Part shown: piece after piece, positions 55,915 through 63,481 of the stretch | Layout of the letters: each line of letters opens with the position of its first letter | Position numbering within the stretch: the first letter of the stretch is position 1 | Source: Promicromonospora sp. AC04 | Lineage (GTDB): Bacteria > Actinomycetota > Actinomycetes > Actinomycetales > Cellulomonadaceae | DNA: 64,000 nt | Direction: 5' to 3' | NCBI RefSeq assembly: GCF_003058225.1 | Contig: NZ_QBUG01000001.1 | Span: 310,001-374,000, forward strand | Program-made: the position numbers and the translations under genes | Notes under the pieces: model-generated | Seen by the model: the letters and a program-made list of their open reading frames with translations, nothing else | Database searches by the model: none | What the model was told of the DNA's origin: nothing

Positions 55915-57228
55915 TCAGTGGCCGGTCGCCGCGGCCGCCAGGACCGAGTCGAGCACCGACAGGCCCTCCCGGGCCTCGTCCGGGGTGATGACGCACGGCG
56001 GGACCACGTGCACCCGGTTGTCGGCGACGAAGGGCAGCACGCCGCCGTCGAGCAGGGCCTTCTTGATCGCCGCCATCGCGGCCGCGCCGAGCGGCTCCTT
56101 CGTCACGGGGTCCGCGACGAGCTCGACCGCCCAGAAGACGCCGAGACCGCGCACCTCCCCGACCAGCGGGTTCGCCTCCGCGATCGCGGCAAGCCCCGGA
56201 CCGAGCACCTCGGCCCCGACGCGCGCGGCGTTCTCGACGATCCCTTCGTCGGCCATCGTGTCCAGCGTCGCGACAATCGACGCCATGGCGAGCGGGTGCC
56301 CCGAGTAGGTGAGCCCCCCGGGGAAGGCACGCTCCTCGAAGGTCGCCGCGACCTCTGGCGACACCAGCACCCCGCCCGCTGGCACGTACCCGGAGTTCAC
56401 GCCCTTGGCGAAGACGACCAGGTCGGGGCGAACGTCGTGCTGGTCCAGGGCGAGCCACGAGCCCGTGCGGCCGAACCCGGCCATCACCTCGTCCAGGATC
56501 AGCACGATCCCGTACCGGTCCGCGATCCGCCGCACGCCCGCGAGGTAGCCGGGTGGCGGCACGAGGATGCCGGCCGTCCCGGGGACGGTCTCCAGCAGGA
56601 TCGCCGCGACGGTGTCCGGCAGCTCCGCCTGGATCATGCGCTCCAGGTGGTGCAGCGCCCGCTCGCACTCCTCCTCGACCGACGCCGACCAGAACTCCGA
56701 CCGGTACAGGTACGGCCCGAAGGCGTGCACGTGCCCGGTCGCGTACTCGTTCGGCACCCGCCGCCGGTCCCCCGTGGCGACGATCGCGGCGCCCGTGTTG
56801 CCGTGGTACGACCGGTACATCGACACGACCTTGTCCCGGCCCGTGTGCACGCGCGCCATGCGGATCGCGTTCTCGATGGCGTCCGCCCCGGCGTTCGTGA
56901 AGAACACCTTGCCGCCTCCATCAAACGGCGCGCGGGCGAGCACCCGCTCGGCGGCCTCGCCCCGCACGCGCACCGCGAGCGCCGGGGACGCCGTCACCAG
57001 CTCGCGCGCCTGGCGCGCTATCGCCTCGACGACGCGCGGGTGCTGGTGCCCGATGTTGGTGTTGACCAGCATCGACGACATGTCGAGCCACTCCTGCCCC
57101 GCGTGGTTCCACACCCGGGACCCGGAGCCGCCGGCGATCGAGAACGTCGGCGCGGCGGAGCTGGGCGACCAGGACTGGATCAGCAGGTCACGGGCCGCGG
57201 CGATGGCGAGGGAGTCGTCGTCGGCCAT
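55915..57228 (-). CDS. Class III PLP-dependent aminotransferase (omega-aminotransferase)
   Basis: A 437-residue enzyme of the beta-alanine/4-aminobutyrate aminotransferase group. PLP-binding features are FTNAGADAIENAIRMAR, SMYRSYHGNTGAAIVATGDR, IVLILDEVMAGFGRTGSWLA (Asp246) and LVVFAKGVNSGYVPAGGVLV (Lys275). Downstream of genes that would yield beta-alanine from N-carbamoyl-beta-alanine, it probably converts beta-alanine to malonate semialdehyde (inference from context). Its ATG shares one base with the stop of the binding-protein gene (TGATG), so it belongs to the same operon. Confidence 0.92.
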   Translation of the reverse strand: MADDDSLAIAAARDLLIQSWSPSSAAPTFSIAGGSGSRVWNHAGQEWLDMSSMLVNTNIGHQHPRVVEAIARQARELVTASPALAVRVRGEAAERVLARAPFDGGGKVFFTNAGADAIENAIRMARVHTGRDKVVSMYRSYHGNTGAAIVATGDRRRVPNEYATGHVHAFGPYLYRSEFWSASVEEECERALHHLERMIQAELPDTVAAILLETVPGTAGILVPPPGYLAGVRRIADRYGIVLILDEVMAGFGRTGSWLALDQHDVRPDLVVFAKGVNSGYVPAGGVLVSPEVAATFEERAFPGGLTYSGHPLAMASIVATLDTMADEGIVENAARVGAEVLGPGLAAIAEANPLVGEVRGLGVFWAVELVADPVTKEPLGAAAMAAIKKALLDGGVLPFVADNRVHVVPPCVITPDEAREGLSVLDSVLAAAATGH

Positions 57229-58358
57229 CAGCTGCCGCCCTCAGTGAGCTCGACGTCGAGGGGCTGGAAGTCCGTGCCCGCCACGTCCACGCCCTCCTCC
57301 TCGAGCTGCGCGAGCGCCTCCTCGACGTACTCGTTGGTGTACGCGGTGGCGGGCGGCTCGGCGGTGATCACGGTCGCGCCCGTCTCGTTCTCGGTGCCCA
57401 TCGCGATCTCGACGGTCTGGTCCCACTGGTCGGCGTTGACGGTGCCGATGCCGCTGGTGGAGGGCCAGATCAGCTTGTTCACCTCGTTGGTCTGCCAGAG
57501 CTGGTGCGAGGTGCCGAGGGTGGAGCCCGCCGCGGTGACGATCCCGGCCGCCTCCTCGGGGTTGTCGCGGACGTACGCCCAGCCCTTCAGGGATGCCTTG
57601 ACGAACTTGACGGTGGTGTCCTCGTACTCCTGGTCGTCGGCCAGGCGTCCGGCGTCGGCCCAGATGGCGTCCTGGAGCATTGCCGTCCCGTAGTCGTTCC
57701 AGTCGATGACCTCGAGGTCCTCGGGCTGGTACAGCTCGCCCGTCTCAGGGTTCACGGTCTCCAGGATCTGGGCGTACTCGTTGTAGGTCATGGCCTGGGC
57801 GGCGTCGATGTCGCCGGCGAGGAACCCGTTCATGTCGAACGCCTGCTGCACCAGCTCGACGTCGTCGGGGGTCTTGATCCCGGCGTCCTGCATGCCGGCG
57901 AACAGCTCCCACTCGTTGCCGTAGCCCCAGGAGCCCACCTTCTTGCCCGCGAGGTCGGCGGGCTCGGTGATCCCGGCGTCCTTGAACGCGACCTGCAGCG
58001 TGCCCGACCGCTCGAACACCTGGGCGACGTCGGTCACCTCGGTGCCCTGCTCGATGGACCCGAGCACCTTCGGCACCCAGGAGATCGCGTAGTCGGCGTC
58101 GCCGGCGGCGAGCACGTCGATCGGCACGGTGTCCGTGCCGGCCTCCTGGATGGTGACGTCCAGGCCCTCGTCCGCGTAGTAGCCCTGGTCGACGGCGGCG
58201 TAGTACCCGGCGAACTGCGCCTGGGCCACCCACTGCAGCTGCAGGGTGACGGGCGTGAGGCCGTCGGCCTCCGGTTCGGCGGACGACGCGGCGCAGCCGG
58301 CGAGAGCGACGGTCGTGGCCAGGCCCAGTGACGCGCGCAGCACGTTCTTGCGATGCAT
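57228..58358 (-). CDS. NMT1/THI5-type substrate-binding lipoprotein from internal start (copy 2)
   Basis: An alternative product of the same frame, 376 residues from ATG 58358. GAGAGGAA sits seven bases upstream, and the first residues form a perfect lipoprotein signal with lipobox VALAGC (Cys22), so independent translation is likely. The mature part matches copy 1 closely: LTPVTLQLQWVAQAQFAGYY, YADEGLDVTIQEAGTDTVPI, LAGKKVGSWGYGNEWELFAG and LQDAIWADAGRLADDQEYED. Ligands of this group are pyrimidine- or vitamin-precursor-like; a nitrogenous pyrimidine compound fits the neighbours (inference). Confidence 0.8.
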   Translation of the reverse strand: MHRKNVLRASLGLATTVALAGCAASSAEPEADGLTPVTLQLQWVAQAQFAGYYAAVDQGYYADEGLDVTIQEAGTDTVPIDVLAAGDADYAISWVPKVLGSIEQGTEVTDVAQVFERSGTLQVAFKDAGITEPADLAGKKVGSWGYGNEWELFAGMQDAGIKTPDDVELVQQAFDMNGFLAGDIDAAQAMTYNEYAQILETVNPETGELYQPEDLEVIDWNDYGTAMLQDAIWADAGRLADDQEYEDTTVKFVKASLKGWAYVRDNPEEAAGIVTAAGSTLGTSHQLWQTNEVNKLIWPSTSGIGTVNADQWDQTVEIAMGTENETGATVITAEPPATAYTNEYVEEALAQLEEEGVDVAGTDFQPLDVELTEGGS

Positions 58359-59096
58359 TGTGTTCCTCTCGATCAAAGCGGTGACGGCATAGAAGACGAG
58401 TCCCGTGGCGACGGCGCCCAGCACGTACGCCCAGGCCAGGGCGTAGCGGCTGGAGGAGACGGCCGAGGTGATGGCCTTGCCGAGGCCGTCGACGGGCCCG
58501 CCGAAGTACTCGGCGACCAGCGCGGAGATGACGGCGAGCGAGGACGCGACCCGCAGCCCGGTGAAGAAGAAGGGCAGCGCGCCGGGCAGGGTGACGTGCC
58601 GCGTGGCCTCCCAGGGCGTCGCGGCGTAGGAGCGCATCAGGTCCCGGTGCACGGGCTCGACGGTGCGCAGCCCGCGCAGCGTGTTGATGTACACCGGGAC
58701 GAACACGGCGATCGCCGCGACGACGACGCGCGTGGTCTGCGCGTCGGTGCCGAACATCGTGTAGAAGACGGGCGCCAGGCACACGATCGGCACGACGGCG
58801 GTGGCCGTGACCAGCGGGTTCGCTGCGTCGGCGACGAGGCGCCACGCCGCCGAGATCCCCGCGCCGACCAGGGCGAGGAGCGTCCCGAGCACGAGGCCGA
58901 GCAGGGCGTTGGCCGCCGTCGCCAGGGCCGCGTCCGTGACGACGCCGAGGTTGGCGGCGAGCTCGGCGGCGATGTCCGACGGCGCCGGGATCACGAACGG
59001 CTCGATCCCCAGCCCGGTCACGACCGCCTGCCAGAGCGCTACGGCCAGCACGCCGACGACGACGGGCGCACCCAGCCCGAGCCACCGACCCCTCAC
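57228..59096 (-). CDS. ABC permease fused in frame to NMT1/THI5-type substrate-binding protein (copy 2)
   Basis: A single open frame of 622 codons from GTG 59096 (GAGGGGGAGG upstream) to 57228. Residues 1-240 form an SsuC-type permease: GVLAVALWQAVVTGLGIEPF, VIPAPSDIAAELAANLGVVT, LNTLRGLRTVEPVHRDLMRS then YAATPWEATRHVTLPGALPF. The last membrane helix ends YAVTALIERNT, and with no stop the frame continues MHRKNVLRASLGLATTVALA then GCAASSAEPEADG, a lipoprotein signal, and a complete binding domain. Either a fused transporter is made, with the signal acting as a seventh helix, or an internal start gives a free lipoprotein. The copy 1 paralogues are separate genes. Confidence 0.85.
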   Translation of the reverse strand: MRGRWLGLGAPVVVGVLAVALWQAVVTGLGIEPFVIPAPSDIAAELAANLGVVTDAALATAANALLGLVLGTLLALVGAGISAAWRLVADAANPLVTATAVVPIVCLAPVFYTMFGTDAQTTRVVVAAIAVFVPVYINTLRGLRTVEPVHRDLMRSYAATPWEATRHVTLPGALPFFFTGLRVASSLAVISALVAEYFGGPVDGLGKAITSAVSSSRYALAWAYVLGAVATGLVFYAVTALIERNTMHRKNVLRASLGLATTVALAGCAASSAEPEADGLTPVTLQLQWVAQAQFAGYYAAVDQGYYADEGLDVTIQEAGTDTVPIDVLAAGDADYAISWVPKVLGSIEQGTEVTDVAQVFERSGTLQVAFKDAGITEPADLAGKKVGSWGYGNEWELFAGMQDAGIKTPDDVELVQQAFDMNGFLAGDIDAAQAMTYNEYAQILETVNPETGELYQPEDLEVIDWNDYGTAMLQDAIWADAGRLADDQEYEDTTVKFVKASLKGWAYVRDNPEEAAGIVTAAGSTLGTSHQLWQTNEVNKLIWPSTSGIGTVNADQWDQTVEIAMGTENETGATVITAEPPATAYTNEYVEEALAQLEEEGVDVAGTDFQPLDVELTEGGS

Positions 59097-59190
59097 CGCC
59101 CCCTCCCCCTCTTGGCTGTGGGCGCGATCGTTGCTCCCGAACCGGGCGCGATGTCGCACCGGTCGCACCCCCAACCACGACGGGCGCGGT

Positions 59191-60009
59191 TCACGACGAC
59201 ACCCGGTCGGACGCCGCGTCGCCCGAGTGCAGCACCTCGCGCACGGCCGAGACCCGCTCGAAGTACGCCGGGTCCTCACGCAGCCCGATGCCGCGCGCGA
59301 CCCGGTCGGCCGGGCCGCCCAGCGGCACGTCGAGGGTCGCCACCACCCGGCCGGGCCGGGGCGACATGACCACCACGCGGTCCGAGAGGTACACGGCCTC
59401 CGCTATCGAGTGCGTCACGAAGACGACCGCCGCCCCGGTGGCGGCCCGGATCCGCAGCAGCTCGTCCTGCAGCCGCTCGCGCGTCATCTCGTCGAGCGCG
59501 CCGAACGGCTCGTCCATCAGCAGCAGCCGCGGGCTGCGGGCCAGCGCCCGCGCGATCGCCACCCGTTGCTGCATCCCGCCCGAGAGCTGGTGCGGCCGGT
59601 GGTCGGCGAAGTCCGTGAGCCCGACCAGCGCGAGCAGCTCCGCCGACCGGGCCGCCCGCTCCGCGCGGCCCGACAGACCGCCCGCGCCCCGCAGCTGCAT
59701 CGGCAGCTCCACGTTGGCCCGCACCGACCGCCACGGCAGCAGGCCGGCCTGCTGGAACGCGATCCCGTAGTCCTGGTCCTTGCGCGCCCGCTCCGCCGTC
59801 TTGCCAAACACCGCGACGCTGCCCGACGTCGGGGCGTCCAGGTCCGCGATCAGACGCAGCAGCGTCGACTTGCCGCACCCCGACGGACCGATCAGGGACA
59901 CCAGCTCGCCCTCGCCGACCGTGAGGTCCACGTCGGTCAGGGCCACCGTCCCGGCGCCGGAACCGCCGTCGAACACCCGGCCCGCGCCGGACACGACCAC
60001 CGCCGTCAT
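59191..60009 (-). CDS. ABC transporter ATP-binding protein (SsuB/ThiZ type, copy 2)
   Basis: A 272-residue ATPase starting MTAVVVSGAGRVFDGGSGAG. Walker [22 protein letters not shown]-loop [15 protein letters not shown], signature [20 protein letters not shown], Walker [21 protein letters not shown] and H-loop [20 protein letters not shown] are all present. It lacks the N-terminal extension of copy 1. Its ATG overlaps the upstream permease stop by 4 bp. The 94 bp gap to the fused permease gene has no visible terminator. Confidence 0.94.
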   Translation of the reverse strand: MTAVVVSGAGRVFDGGSGAGTVALTDVDLTVGEGELVSLIGPSGCGKSTLLRLIADLDAPTSGSVAVFGKTAERARKDQDYGIAFQQAGLLPWRSVRANVELPMQLRGAGGLSGRAERAARSAELLALVGLTDFADHRPHQLSGGMQQRVAIARALARSPRLLLMDEPFGALDEMTRERLQDELLRIRAATGAAVVFVTHSIAEAVYLSDRVVVMSPRPGRVVATLDVPLGGPADRVARGIGLREDPAYFERVSAVREVLHSGDAASDRVSS

Positions 60010-60929
60010 GCCACATCTCCTGACTGATACCGGCGCAGGCCCAGGGCGACCAGCGCCACCAGCCCCGTCGCCGCGAGCCCCACGAGCACGGCGCCCGCGA
60101 TGGGCGACCACTGCTTGGCCGGGTCCGCGCTCGCGGAGGCGCCGAACTCGACGATCATCCGGCCGAGCCCGCCCCGCAGCCCCGTCGACACCTCCGCCAC
60201 GACCGTCCCGACCACCGCGTTCGCGGCGGCCAGCCGCAGCGCGGGCAGCAGGTACGGGACGGACGACGGCGCCCGCAGCCGCCAGAACGTCGTCCACCAG
60301 CCGACGCCGTAGGCGCGGAACAGGTCGAGCCGGACGCCGTCGGCGGCGGCGTCCGGGGACGTGAACCCGCGCAGTGCCCCGACCGAGACCGGGAAGAACG
60401 CCAGGTAGGACGCGATCACGGCCACCGACATCCAGTCCTGCCAGTCGAACGTGCCGATCTCCAGCTGCGCGCCCCACCGCTTGACCAGGGGCGCGATGGC
60501 GATGAGGGGCACCGTCTGGCTCAGCACCACCCAGGGCAGCAGGCCGGCGCGCGCCGGCACGAACCGCGCCATGAGCACCGCCACGAGCAGGCCGAACGTC
60601 ACCCCGACCACCCAGCCCACCGCCGAGACGCCGAGCGTGAACCCCGCGCCCTGCAGGGTCGCGAGCCACAGCGGCGGAGAGTCGGGCGCGGAGGTCAGCG
60701 GCTCGGCGGCGCGGGCGGCCATGTCCCACAGGTGCGGCATCGCGACGTCGGTGGTGCGGGGCAGCACGCGGACCTCGCCGAGCACCCAGCCGTCGTCGGG
60801 CACCAGGGCCTTGTACGCCTCCCAGGCCGCGGCCAGGGCGAGCACGCCGGCCGTGCCGGCGAGCGATCGCGACAGGCGGCGCGGCGGGCTCGACCGACGG
60901 GGCGGGCTCGACCGGCGGGAGGGGCTCAT
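60006..60929 (-). CDS. ABC transporter permease (copy 2, second subunit)
   Basis: A 307-residue permease with six helices. Segments include AGTAGVLALAAAWEAYKALV, LGVSAVGWVVGVTFGLLVAV and LPWVVLSQTVPLIAIAPLVK. The ATPase-contact loop is FRAYGVGWWTTFWRLRAPSS with VPYLLPALRLAAANAVVGTV. The N-terminus has a short repeat (SRRSSPPRRSSPPRR), basic and cytoplasmic. The ATG overlaps the LLM gene stop (ATGA). It works with the permease domain of the fused gene and the ATPase at 59191. Confidence 0.92.
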   Translation of the reverse strand: MSPSRRSSPPRRSSPPRRLSRSLAGTAGVLALAAAWEAYKALVPDDGWVLGEVRVLPRTTDVAMPHLWDMAARAAEPLTSAPDSPPLWLATLQGAGFTLGVSAVGWVVGVTFGLLVAVLMARFVPARAGLLPWVVLSQTVPLIAIAPLVKRWGAQLEIGTFDWQDWMSVAVIASYLAFFPVSVGALRGFTSPDAAADGVRLDLFRAYGVGWWTTFWRLRAPSSVPYLLPALRLAAANAVVGTVVAEVSTGLRGGLGRMIVEFGASASADPAKQWSPIAGAVLVGLAATGLVALVALGLRRYQSGDVA

Positions 60930-61954
60930 CCGGCCGCCACCGGGTGGCCCTGCATGGCGGGGATGATCGTCTCGCCGTAGGCCCGCAGGGTCTCCTCCTT
61001 GCCGTCGTGCTGCAGGTAGACAGCGAACTGGTCGCAGCCGAGGGCCTCGAGCTCCTTGAGCCGGGCGATGTGCTCGTCCGGGGTGCCGACCAGGCAGAAC
61101 CGGTCCACGACGTCGTCGGGCACGAACTCCGCGTGGGTGTTGCCGGCCCGGCCGTGCTCGGCGTAGTCGTAGCCCTTGCGGCCCTCGATGTAGTCGGTGA
61201 GCGCGGCGGGAATGTGCGCGCCGCCGCTCGGGTCCGCCCCGTACCGCGCCACGATCTCCGCCACGTGGTTGCCGACCATGCCGCCGAACCAGCGCACCTG
61301 GTCGCGCATGTGCGGCTTGTCGTCGCCCACGTACGCGGGCGCGGCCACGCAGAACTTCAGCGCCTCGGGATCCCGGCCCGCGGCCTCCGCCGCCTCGCGG
61401 ACGGCGCCGATCATCCACGCAGCGATGTCCGGGTCGGCGAGCTGGAGGATGTATCCGTCGCCCACCTCGCCGGCCAGCGTGAGCGCCCGGGGCCCGTATG
61501 CCGCCACCCACACGTCGAGCTGGGAGCCGTGCGACCAGGCGAACCGCACCGGGCTGCCGTTGACGTCGGCCTCCCGGGAGTTCCCGAGGTCCTTGATCAC
61601 GGCCACCGACTCCCGGAGGGTCGCCAGGCTGGCCGGCCGTCCGTGCAGCGTGCGCACGGCTGAGTCCCCTCGGCCGATGCCGCAGATCGTCCGGTTGCCG
61701 TACGTGTCGTTGAGCGTGGCGAACATCGAGGCGAGCACCGTCGAGTCGCGTGTCGCCGGGTTGGTCACCATCGGGCCCACGATCACCCGCTGGGTGGCCG
61801 CCAGGATCGCCGGGTAGATCACGAACGGCTCCTGCCACAGCAGGTGCGAGTCGAACGTCCACACGTAGTCGAAGCCCTGGTCCTCCGCCTGGCGGGCCAG
61901 GTCGACCACCCGGGCGGCGGGCGGGTCGTTCTGCAGCACTATCCCGAAGTCCAT
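60926..61954 (-). CDS. LLM-class F420-type oxidoreductase (TIGR03842-like)
   Basis: A 342-residue luciferase-like TIM-barrel oxidoreductase starting MDFGIVLQNDPPAARVVDLA. Family segments are AEDQGFDYVWTFDSHLLWQE, TQRVIVGPMVTNPATRDSTV, CGIGRGDSAVRTLHGRPAS and VWVAAYGPRALTLAGEVGDG. The pattern is that of the putative F420-dependent family associated with hydantoinase/dihydropyrimidinase loci. It could catalyse an oxidoreductive or ring-opening step on a pyrimidine, hydantoin or related heterocycle using F420H2 or FMNH2 (inference). It is in one operon: 40 bp after the dihydropyrimidinase and overlapping the permease gene. Confidence 0.85.
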   Translation of the reverse strand: MDFGIVLQNDPPAARVVDLARQAEDQGFDYVWTFDSHLLWQEPFVIYPAILAATQRVIVGPMVTNPATRDSTVLASMFATLNDTYGNRTICGIGRGDSAVRTLHGRPASLATLRESVAVIKDLGNSREADVNGSPVRFAWSHGSQLDVWVAAYGPRALTLAGEVGDGYILQLADPDIAAWMIGAVREAAEAAGRDPEALKFCVAAPAYVGDDKPHMRDQVRWFGGMVGNHVAEIVARYGADPSGGAHIPAALTDYIEGRKGYDYAEHGRAGNTHAEFVPDDVVDRFCLVGTPDEHIARLKELEALGCDQFAVYLQHDGKEETLRAYGETIIPAMQGHPVAAG

Positions 61955-61994
61955 AGTTCTCCCTTGCTACCGGCGGTCGAGCCTGTCGAGGCCG

Positions 61995-63425
61995 TCAGAC
62001 CAGGTACTGGCTCAGCCCGCGCTTGACGAACCGGCCGTGACCGGCCCGGCCGTGGAACCCGCCGTCGTCCACGACCACCTCGCCGCGCGAGAGGACGACG
62101 TCGACGTGCCCGTCCACCTCGAAGCCCTCCCACGCCGAGTGGTCCATGTTCATGTGGTGCGTCCTGACGCCGAGGGTGGTGAGCCCCGCGGGGTCGTACA
62201 CGACGATGTCGGCGTCGGCCCCTGGCTGGATCACGCCCTTGGTGCCGTACATGCCGAACATGCGGGCCGGGGTCACCGAGCACAGCTCGACCCAGCGTTC
62301 GAGCGAGATCCGCCCCGTCACCACGCCCTGGTAGAGCAGGTCCATGCGGTGCTCCACGGAGCCGATCCCGTTCGGGATGGCCCGGAAGTCGCCCCGGCCC
62401 AGCTCCTTCTGGTCCTTCATGCAGAACGGGCAGTGGTCCGTGGAGACCACCTGCAGGTCGTTGGTGCGCAGTGCCTGCCACATCGCGTCCTGGTGTCCCT
62501 CCGCCCGCGCGCGCAACGGGGTGGAGCACACCCACTTCGCGCCCTCGAACGTGCCGAACTCCTCGCTCGACGCCCCGAGCTGCTCCTCCAGCGACAGGTA
62601 CAGGTACTGCGGGCAGGTCTCGCCGAACACGTTCTTGCCCGCGTCGCGGGCGGCCGCGAGCTGGGCGACCGCCTGCTTGGCGCTGACGTGCACCACGTAC
62701 AGGGGCGCGCCCGTGAGGTCGGCCAGCATGATCGCCCGGTGCGTCGCCTCCTCCTCCATCTGCCAGGGCCGTGCGAGCCCGTGGTAGTACGGATCCGTCT
62801 TGCCCGCCGCCACGAGCTGGCCGGCCAGGACGTCGATCGCCGGGCCGTTCTCGGCGTGCATCATCGTCAGCAGGCCCTCGTCGCGGGCCACCTGCATGGC
62901 GCGCAGGATCTGGGCGTCGTCGGCGTAGAAGACGCCGGGGTAGGCCATGAACATCTTGTAGCTCGTGACGCCCTCGTCGACGAGGGTGCGCATCGCGGCG
63001 AGCGCGTCGTCGTCCACCCCGCCGACGATCTGGTGGAACGAGTAGTCGATGGCGCAGTTGCCGGCCGCGCGCTTGTGCCAGGCCTCGAGGCCGTCCTGCA
63101 CGCGCTCGCCCTGCCGCTGCACCGCGAAGTCGACTATCGAGGTGGTGCCGCCCCACGCCGCGGCGGTGGTGCCCGTCTCGAACGTGTCGCTGGCGGCGGT
63201 GCCGCCGAACGGCAGCTCCATGTGGGTGTGCGCGTCGATACCGCCGGGCACCACGTACTTGCCGGTCGCGTCGATCACGCGGTCCGCGGTCGCCGCCAGG
63301 TCCGCCCCCAGGGCGGTGCTTCCAGGGGCGACGACGGCCACTACCGTCTCGCCGTCGATCAGCACGTCCGCCTCGACCGTGCCGGTCGCGTTCACGACCG
63401 TTCCGCCGGTGATGAGTGTCGTCAT
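61995..63425 (-). CDS. hydA: Dihydropyrimidinase / D-hydantoinase
   Basis: A 476-residue zinc amidohydrolase that opens 5,6-dihydrouracil (or hydantoins) to N-carbamoyl-beta-alanine. Metal ligands are visible: VVPGGIDAHTHMELPFGG (His66, His68), VTSYKMFMAYPG (carboxylated Lys157), MMHAENG, YVVHVSAKQA (His) and VVSTDHCPFCMKDQKELG (Asp). PNGIGSVEHRMDLLYQGVV is the substrate-side loop conserved in dihydropyrimidinases. ATG 63425 was chosen. The preceding gene encodes the next enzyme of the same pathway. Confidence 0.95.
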   Translation of the reverse strand: MTTLITGGTVVNATGTVEADVLIDGETVVAVVAPGSTALGADLAATADRVIDATGKYVVPGGIDAHTHMELPFGGTAASDTFETGTTAAAWGGTTSIVDFAVQRQGERVQDGLEAWHKRAAGNCAIDYSFHQIVGGVDDDALAAMRTLVDEGVTSYKMFMAYPGVFYADDAQILRAMQVARDEGLLTMMHAENGPAIDVLAGQLVAAGKTDPYYHGLARPWQMEEEATHRAIMLADLTGAPLYVVHVSAKQAVAQLAAARDAGKNVFGETCPQYLYLSLEEQLGASSEEFGTFEGAKWVCSTPLRARAEGHQDAMWQALRTNDLQVVSTDHCPFCMKDQKELGRGDFRAIPNGIGSVEHRMDLLYQGVVTGRISLERWVELCSVTPARMFGMYGTKGVIQPGADADIVVYDPAGLTTLGVRTHHMNMDHSAWEGFEVDGHVDVVLSRGEVVVDDGGFHGRAGHGRFVKRGLSQYLV

Positions 63426-63481
63426 CGTGCCTCCATGTGGGTGTGCAGGGTTCGTCCGGTTCGCTCTGGCGCGTCCTCGCG

